From positions 186,001 through 250,000 of the forward strand of contig CAWFPJ010000025.1 of NCBI GenBank assembly GCA_963817515.1: 64,000 nucleotides of DNA. The letters run 5' to 3'. A program made the translations under genes and the position numbers. This document shows, one piece after another, positions 59,116-64,000 of this stretch (positions within the stretch are counted from its first letter, which is position 1; each line of letters starts with the position of its first letter). Source of the DNA: DATMNI01 sp963817515 (GTDB lineage Bacteria > Acidobacteriota > Terriglobia > Bryobacterales > Bryobacteraceae). A model generated the notes under the pieces. That model saw only the letters and a program-made list of their open reading frames with translations, was not told the DNA's origin and did no database searches.

Positions 59116-60189
59116 TCAGGCGGGCCCAAGTTGCTTGAGGCCCCAGCTCGCATGTTCCGCAACGGTAATGTCCTGCGACGCGGCCAGGCGCTCCAACGGG
59201 GCGCGAAAATGTTCCAGCCGTGCGTTGGCCATCGCTACCGCTACATTGCGAAGGAACCCGGAATATTTTGCGCGGGTCACGGGGGTCCCCCGAAACATGG
59301 AACGGAACTCCTCCTCGGTTAGCCCGGCCAGACGTTCCAGTGGCGGTGCAAAGTCGCGGGGCGCGAACGCCGCATCGCCCGATACCGGGGCCCGGCGGTT
59401 CCAGGGACAGACGTCCTGGCAGATGTCGCAGCCGAAGACATGCTTGCCGGTTGCGCCGCGCCGGTCGTCGGGAATATCGCCGCGCAGTTCGATAGTGAAG
59501 TAGGAAATGCACAGCCGCGAATCCACGGTGAAGCCGGTATCGTCTGGGCTGCCGGTTCGGGCGGGAACAATCGCCGCAGTCGGACAGGCCTCGATACATC
59601 GCGTGCAAGTCCCGCACCGGTCCGGTGGAGGGGCGGCATCCGCCGGCTGAATTTCGAGCGACACCAGCAGTTCGCCCAGAAAAAACCAGGACCCGCTCTG
59701 CTGATTGATCAGACACGTATTCTTCCCGATCCACCCCAGCCCCGCCATCCGTGCGTACGACCGTTCCAGCAGCGGCCCCGTGTCCACGCAAATCTTCGAC
59801 TCGAATTCCGCACAGGCGTGTTCCCGCAGCAGATCGCGCAGCCGCTCCAGACCGCGGCGAAGCACGTCGTGATAATCGTCGCCCCAGGCATACCGCGAGA
59901 TCCAGGCGCGCTCGGCGCCGCCGAATTTCGTGGAGTAGGGCCACGGCGTATTGTAGAGTTTGCCCACGCAGATGACCGACTGCGCCGATGGCAGCAGGTT
60001 TCGGGGATCGTCACGGAGGCCGGCCCGCCGGTCGGTCAGATAACCCATCTGGCCGGCGAAACCCGCGGCCATCCATTCGTGATACCGGGCGCGTTCCGGG
60101 GCGGGCGCGGCCGGCACAACACCTGCCAGTTCGAATCCGCACTGGCGCGCCAGATCGCGAACGGCGCTGGTTTCGAGCCTGGCATTCAC
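59116..60189 (-). CDS. queG: Epoxyqueuosine reductase
   Basis: 357 residues from GTG 60189, with GGGG about ten bases upstream; TTG 60198 is an alternative. The two [4Fe-4S] motifs are CGTCTRCIEACPTAAI and CDICQDVCPWN. The cobalamin-binding N-terminal domain covers residues 1-180 (FELAGVVPAAPAPERARYHEWMAAGFAGQMGYL). QueG turns epoxyqueuosine into queuosine in tRNA. The stop codon and the ORF end are normal. It follows the MutS-like gene on the same strand. Confidence 0.94.
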   Translation of the reverse strand: MNARLETSAVRDLARQCGFELAGVVPAAPAPERARYHEWMAAGFAGQMGYLTDRRAGLRDDPRNLLPSAQSVICVGKLYNTPWPYSTKFGGAERAWISRYAWGDDYHDVLRRGLERLRDLLREHACAEFESKICVDTGPLLERSYARMAGLGWIGKNTCLINQQSGSWFFLGELLVSLEIQPADAAPPPDRCGTCTRCIEACPTAAIVPARTGSPDDTGFTVDSRLCISYFTIELRGDIPDDRRGATGKHVFGCDICQDVCPWNRRAPVSGDAAFAPRDFAPPLERLAGLTEEEFRSMFRGTPVTRAKYSGFLRNVAVAMANARLEHFRAPLERLAASQDITVAEHASWGLKQLGPA

Positions 60190-60205
60190 TGGTGACAAAC
60201 CCCGC

Positions 60206-62038
60206 TCAAATCTCCAGTCCCACTTGCCGCATCAGTTCGATGGCGTTGCTCTTGCGCACCACCCCCGGCCGCATCAGGTAGTCGAAGTGGATCCGGCCGT
60301 TTTCGACATGATCTTCGAAGTGGACGTTGGCGGCCCTCTCTCCGAGTATGTCGGCCACCTCGGCCAGGGCCAGGTCATGAGTAGTGATAAGCCCGATCGC
60401 GCCGCGCTCCACCAGGCCGCGCGCCAGGGCTTCGGCGCCGATGCGCCGGTCGTGCGAATTGGTGCCGTGCAGGAATTCATCGATCAGAAACAACACCGGC
60501 AGCTTTCCCGAAGTCAGGTCCAGAATCTGGCGCAGCCGCAGAATCTCGGCGTAGAAGCGCGAGACGCCGCCTTGGAGCGAGTCCGAAACCCGTATGGATG
60601 CCCCCAGCGCCAGCGGCGATAGCCGAAGCCGCCGGGCGCGAACCGGGGCGCCGGCCTGCGCCAGAACCGCGTTGACGCCCAGCGTCCGCAGCATGGTGCT
60701 CTTGCCCGACATGTTGGAGCCGCTCACCACCAGCAGCCGAAGGTCGCCTCCAATCCGCACATCGTTGCGCACCACGCGGTCTTCGCCCAACAACGGATGG
60801 CCGATGGCCTCGGCCTCCAGGTAGGGTGCTTGTTCGCTGAATTCCGGAAAAGGGTCGGCTGGATGCTCAAAGGCGTGACTGGCCATTGAACAGAGCGCCT
60901 CCAGTTCTCCGGCGGCGTTCAGCCACCGGCGCACCGCCAGGCCCGAGTGCCGCCGCCAGTCTTCCACCTTCAAGGCCATATGGGGCGTCCACAGGATGAA
61001 GATTTCCAGAATGCGCACCAAAACGTTGTCCCGCGAATCCAGGTACTCCATCAGGCGCTTCAGGCGGGCCAGCCGTCTGGAAGGCGGTTCGCCTTCGGAG
61101 TCGAGGCCAGCGCGCAATTGCGCCAGCAGGGGCGAGCGAAACTGCTCCTTCTCCACGCGGCACAGCACTTCGGAAAGCAGCCCGAGTTCGTGCGAGGCTT
61201 CTTCCACGGCCGCCGTTACGGCTCCCATCAGCAGACGATTGCGGTAGAGAAACCACCCGTTCACCACCAACGTAACCAGCAGGCCATCGCGCACCAGCGG
61301 GGCGGTGGCTTCGGTCATACGCACCAGCCCGGCCTGGTAAAGAAGCATGGTCCACAGGCAAACAAATCCGATCAGGCCCAGGAACGTGAAGATCCAGATC
61401 GGTATGCGCAGGCCGCGTGTCTGCAGAATCGGCGGAGCCTCGGCCCAGGCTGCCAGAGCCACCGGTTCCACGCCGGTCCGCGCCTCTTCCGCCAGCACCG
61501 CCAGATCCTCGCGCAAATCCAGACGGGGACGAAGTTCGTTGACGGCTTCCTGCCGCGCCCGAACAGTTTCGGGGTTGGCCGGGTGCATCAGCCAGCTGGC
61601 CAGCGTGTCCTCGCCGATGCGGGTCCTGGCCGTGCACAGCAATTCGAAGACGGAGCCCTTGCCGAACAGGTCCAGGTCCTGCGCGTAGGGGTGCTCCGGA
61701 ACCAGATAGCGGTCTCCCGGTTCGCCGGTCCCGATCCATTTACCGTCCAGCCGCGCCATGCCGCGTTCGAAATACCGTTGGGCGCGCCGCCGCCGCTCCA
61801 CCACGCGCAGCAAGTTCTCATGAATCACGATGAACGCGACGAAGACCGCCACCGGAACCAGCACCCACAGGATGGAAAATGCATCCCGCGCCAGAGCCAT
61901 CCAAACTACCGCCAGGGCGCTAACCGCGGCTGCGAGGCGCGCGTAAGCCAGCCATTGATGGCGCCGCTCGCGGAGGGCGATCTCGGCGCGGCGCTGGTTA
62001 AGCAATTGGGAATACACGGGGCGGGGGTCGGAAGTCAT
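60206..62038 (-). CDS. Membrane-anchored MutS-like ATPase
   Basis: 610 residues. The C-terminal ATPase shows LLVVSGSNMSGKSTMLRTLGVNAVLAQAG (Walker A), SLQGGVSRFYAEILRL and LFLIDEFLHGTNSHDRR (Walker B). Two hydrophobic segments at residues ~30-50 and ~52-70 and one near 222-245 place the N-terminal half in the membrane. The clamp and lever domains are shortened and the mismatch-binding domain I is absent, so it is not a repair MutS. It belongs to the MutS-family membrane proteins whose function is unknown. It starts next to a large palindromic gap. Confidence 0.85.
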   Translation of the reverse strand: MTSDPRPVYSQLLNQRRAEIALRERRHQWLAYARLAAAVSALAVVWMALARDAFSILWVLVPVAVFVAFIVIHENLLRVVERRRRAQRYFERGMARLDGKWIGTGEPGDRYLVPEHPYAQDLDLFGKGSVFELLCTARTRIGEDTLASWLMHPANPETVRARQEAVNELRPRLDLREDLAVLAEEARTGVEPVALAAWAEAPPILQTRGLRIPIWIFTFLGLIGFVCLWTMLLYQAGLVRMTEATAPLVRDGLLVTLVVNGWFLYRNRLLMGAVTAAVEEASHELGLLSEVLCRVEKEQFRSPLLAQLRAGLDSEGEPPSRRLARLKRLMEYLDSRDNVLVRILEIFILWTPHMALKVEDWRRHSGLAVRRWLNAAGELEALCSMASHAFEHPADPFPEFSEQAPYLEAEAIGHPLLGEDRVVRNDVRIGGDLRLLVVSGSNMSGKSTMLRTLGVNAVLAQAGAPVRARRLRLSPLALGASIRVSDSLQGGVSRFYAEILRLRQILDLTSGKLPVLFLIDEFLHGTNSHDRRIGAEALARGLVERGAIGLITTHDLALAEVADILGERAANVHFEDHVENGRIHFDYLMRPGVVRKSNAIELMRQVGLEI

Positions 62039-62072
62039 CGGGCTCTCTCATTGTCTCTCGGAACGTTGGTCA

Positions 62073-62212
62073 TCACCGCAGAGCCGCGGAGACGCAGAGA
62101 TAAGCGCAGAGGAACCAAGGAAGAGGTCAGGCAGTCTGCATCGCTTCGCAAGGTTAAGTTTCGGTGCCCTCTTCTCCGCGCTTTGCTCCGCGTCTCTGCG
62201 TCTCTGCGGTGA
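62073..62212. repeat. Large imperfect palindrome of the CACCGCAGAG type
   Basis: TCACCGCAGAG (62073-62083) pairs with CTCTGCGGTGA (62202-62212). The arms continue as imperfect repeats rich in CGCAGAGA and GCGGAG. The element fills the gap between the symporter gene and the MutS-like gene. Similar CACCGCAGAGACGCAGAG repeats are common between genes in several bacterial phyla; the function is not known. Confidence 0.75.
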
Positions 62213-62227
62213 TCGAAAGCTGACTCA

Positions 62228-63424
62228 TCAGCATCCCACCTTGAAGCCCTCCCACCGCGCCACCACGGCGCTGGCCAGGCAGTTGCCCAGCACGTTGACT
62301 CCGGTGCGCGCCATGTCCAGCAGGGCATCCACGCCCAACAGAATGCTGAAGCCTTCCACCGGCAGGTGAAAGGTAGTCAAGGTTCCGGCCAGAATTACCA
62401 GGGCCGCGCGCGGCACGCCGGCCACGCCTTTGCTGGTAAGCATGAGCGTCAGCATCATGATTAACTGCTCGCCAAATGACATATGGACGCCCGCGGCCTG
62501 CGCTACGAACACCGAGGCCAGCGAAAGATAAAGAGTAGTCCCATCCAGATTGAAGCTGTAGCCAGTGGGGATCACGAAACCCACGATGTGTTTCGGCACG
62601 CCGAACCGTTCCATGTTTTCGAGCGCCAGCGGCAGCGCGGCTTCGCTTGAGGCAGTGGAGAATGCGATCAGGAAAGGCTCGCGCACCGCACGGTAGAAGG
62701 GCCGCAGCGGGATGCGGAAAAGAATCACCACAGCCCCCAGCACCAGCATCACGAAAATTGCCAGCGAGGCGTACATGGTCAGGATCAGCTTTCCCAAACC
62801 GAACAGCACCGCTACGCCCTTGCTCCCCACCGTTACTGCGATCGCGGCGCCCACGCCCAATGGGGCCAGGTACATCACGTACTTCGTGTACCGGAACATC
62901 ACCTCGGCCAGTGAAGCCGCGAATTTGACCACCGGTTCCGCCTTGGCGCCAATAGCGGCGCAGGCCGCGCCGAAAAGAAAGGCAAAGACCACCACCTGCA
63001 GCACGTCATTGCGCGCCATGGCATCGATGATGCTCGCCGGGAAAGTGTGCTCCAAAACCGAACCGAAGGTAGTCGCGGTCTGTGGAACGGCGGCATCGGC
63101 GGCGGTGCGCTGAATGGGCACGCCATCGCCGGGGCGAACCAGGTTTACCGCGCCCAGGCCCAGAAAGAGCGCGAACGTCGTAACGATTTCAAAATAGAGA
63201 ATGGCCTTGGCGCCGATGCGGCCCATGTTCTTTATGTCGCCGCCGCCCGCGATGCCGGCAACCAGCGTGCCGAAAAGCAGGGGCGCGACGATGGAACGAA
63301 TCAGCCGCAGAAATACGGTTCCGATGATGCCCAACTGCACCGCGAACCCGGGCGCGGCGATTCCTACAGCCACGCCGGCGGCCATGCCGATAAAGATCCA
63401 GGCGGTGAGGGAAATCCGCTTCAC
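62228..63424 (-). CDS. Dicarboxylate/amino acid:cation symporter
   Basis: 398 residues from GTG 63424, which overlaps the NAD kinase stop by four bases and has GGGGAG just upstream; GTG 63436 is an alternative. Eight transmembrane helices and two hairpins are visible. Family motifs are AFSTASSEAALPLALENMERFG, PTGYSFNLDGTTLYLSLASVFVAQAAG and MLTSKGVAGVPRAALVILAGTL. It imports C4-dicarboxylates, glutamate or aspartate with Na+ or H+. The coupling with NAD kinase is positional only. Confidence 0.92.
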   Translation of the reverse strand: MKRISLTAWIFIGMAAGVAVGIAAPGFAVQLGIIGTVFLRLIRSIVAPLLFGTLVAGIAGGGDIKNMGRIGAKAILYFEIVTTFALFLGLGAVNLVRPGDGVPIQRTAADAAVPQTATTFGSVLEHTFPASIIDAMARNDVLQVVVFAFLFGAACAAIGAKAEPVVKFAASLAEVMFRYTKYVMYLAPLGVGAAIAVTVGSKGVAVLFGLGKLILTMYASLAIFVMLVLGAVVILFRIPLRPFYRAVREPFLIAFSTASSEAALPLALENMERFGVPKHIVGFVIPTGYSFNLDGTTLYLSLASVFVAQAAGVHMSFGEQLIMMLTLMLTSKGVAGVPRAALVILAGTLTTFHLPVEGFSILLGVDALLDMARTGVNVLGNCLASAVVARWEGFKVGC

Positions 63425-64000
63425 CGCTCTCCCCACTTCAGTTTTTGGCGCAGCACGTCAAAAAACATCATGCGCGGCGGGCGCACCAGGTGCAGCGAGA
63501 AATTCGAACTGTGGCAGACGATGGTGTCACCCTGGCGGATTTTCGTGCCCACCTGGCCGTCGATGGTGAGATAGACGCTTTCGTCGGGTCCCCGCGAAGT
63601 GACGCGGATCACGCTGGTTTCGGGAACCAGAACCGGCCGGTTGGTGAGCATGTGCGGGCAAATGGGCGTCATGCAGATGGCCGGAACGGAGGGGAAGATG
63701 ATAGGGCCGCCGGCCGAGAGTGAGTAGGCCGTGGACCCGGTGGGCGTGGCGATGATCAGGCCATCGGCCTTGTATGTGCATACGAACTGTTCGTCTACGT
63801 AAACGTCCAGGTCGATCATGCGGGCGATGTCGGATTTGGTGAGAACGGCGTCGTTCAGCGCGTCGTACGATGCGATCACCTGGCGTTCGCGAATCACTTC
63901 GGTGTTCAGCAGCTTGCGTTTGGCAACCCGATGCTCGGCTCGGAAGGCGCGCTCCAGTTCAGGGTACAGTTCGTCCACAGTGATAGCGGTCAGGAAGCCT
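63421..64000 (-). CDS. nadK: NAD kinase (partial, runs past the window)
   Basis: The frame is open to the right end, so only the last ~193 residues are visible; the GGDGT motif lies outside. Present are VIRERQVIASYDALNDAVLTKSD, LDVYVDEQFVCTYKADGLIIATPTGSTAYSLSAGGPII with the NAD-binding segment, and PICPHMLTNRPVLVPETSVI. It phosphorylates NAD to NADP. Its stop overlaps the symporter start by four bases. Confidence 0.93.
   Translation of the reverse strand, partial: GFLTAITVDELYPELERAFRAEHRVAKRKLLNTEVIRERQVIASYDALNDAVLTKSDIARMIDLDVYVDEQFVCTYKADGLIIATPTGSTAYSLSAGGPIIFPSVPAICMTPICPHMLTNRPVLVPETSVIRVTSRGPDESVYLTIDGQVGTKIRQGDTIVCHSSNFSLHLVRPPRMMFFDVLRQKLKWGER

Overview
The window reads as a GC-rich chromosome segment from an Acidobacteriota bacterium, most likely near Solibacter/Bryobacterales. 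The inference rests on gene content: an Oar-like TonB receptor barrel, a DUF2934 protein, TIG/NHL propeller and HEAT-repeat secreted proteins, a GH95 fucosidase, an argC-argB-acetyltransferase cluster, and many TAT-exported oxidoreductases. No rRNA, tRNA, CRISPR array, prophage or intact insertion sequence was recognised. Both window ends cut genes: the TonB receptor on the left and NAD kinase on the right.

Layout. 0-5.4 kb: receptor barrel, a SYLF protein, an unknown membrane protein, and the CstA/YbdD carbon-starvation transporter pair. 5.4-9.4 kb: a minus-strand group (Gfo/Idh/MocA oxidoreductase, phytanoyl-CoA-type dioxygenase, TlpA thioredoxin) diverges from a pterin operon with two tandem PTPS-family genes and folE. 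9.4-13.8 kb: cinA, a propeller protein, pgpA, yacG and rimO. 13.9-21.5 kb: a TPR protein, a D-threonine-aldolase-like enzyme, a membrane spermidine-synthase-like protein, glutathione peroxidase, and a sulfite-oxidase/cytochrome c pair. 21.5-25.4 kb: an ECF sigma / zinc-finger anti-sigma / two HEAT-repeat gene operon. 26.5-28.6 kb: an accessory patch with a transposase remnant and an AT-richer orphan membrane protein. 28.7-32.2 kb: arginine biosynthesis and a molybdopterin-binding-fold protein. 32.2-40.2 kb: HAD hydrolase, GH95, clpP, an Rrf2 regulator, a methyltransferase, ferrochelatase and a Na+/H+ antiporter. 40.2-41.5 kb: a second accessory patch bounded by related inverted repeats. 41.6-48.6 kb: a LytTR/LytS two-component pair overlapping an exported protein gene, an FAH-family protein and a broken glycosidase-like gene. 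48.7-64 kb: small proteins, YceI, a DapA-family aldolase, pirin, flavin reductase, aldo/keto reductase, MBL hydrolase, hemL, a GGR-type flavoprotein, a lone Flp pilin, queG, a membrane MutS-like ATPase, a dicarboxylate symporter and NAD kinase.

Three window-wide patterns stand out. First, five otherwise well-conserved genes (SYLF, cytochrome c, argC, hemH and the glycosidase-like gene) show single-base frame breaks whose other frame continues the expected protein; sequence error is the simplest explanation. Second, short tandem duplications of 14-20 bp recur, four of them at gene starts. Third, a 24-bp element occurs three times near gene 3' ends. The most interesting biology is the tandem PTPS pair in which one copy lacks the catalytic cysteine, and the ECF/anti-sigma/HEAT operon.
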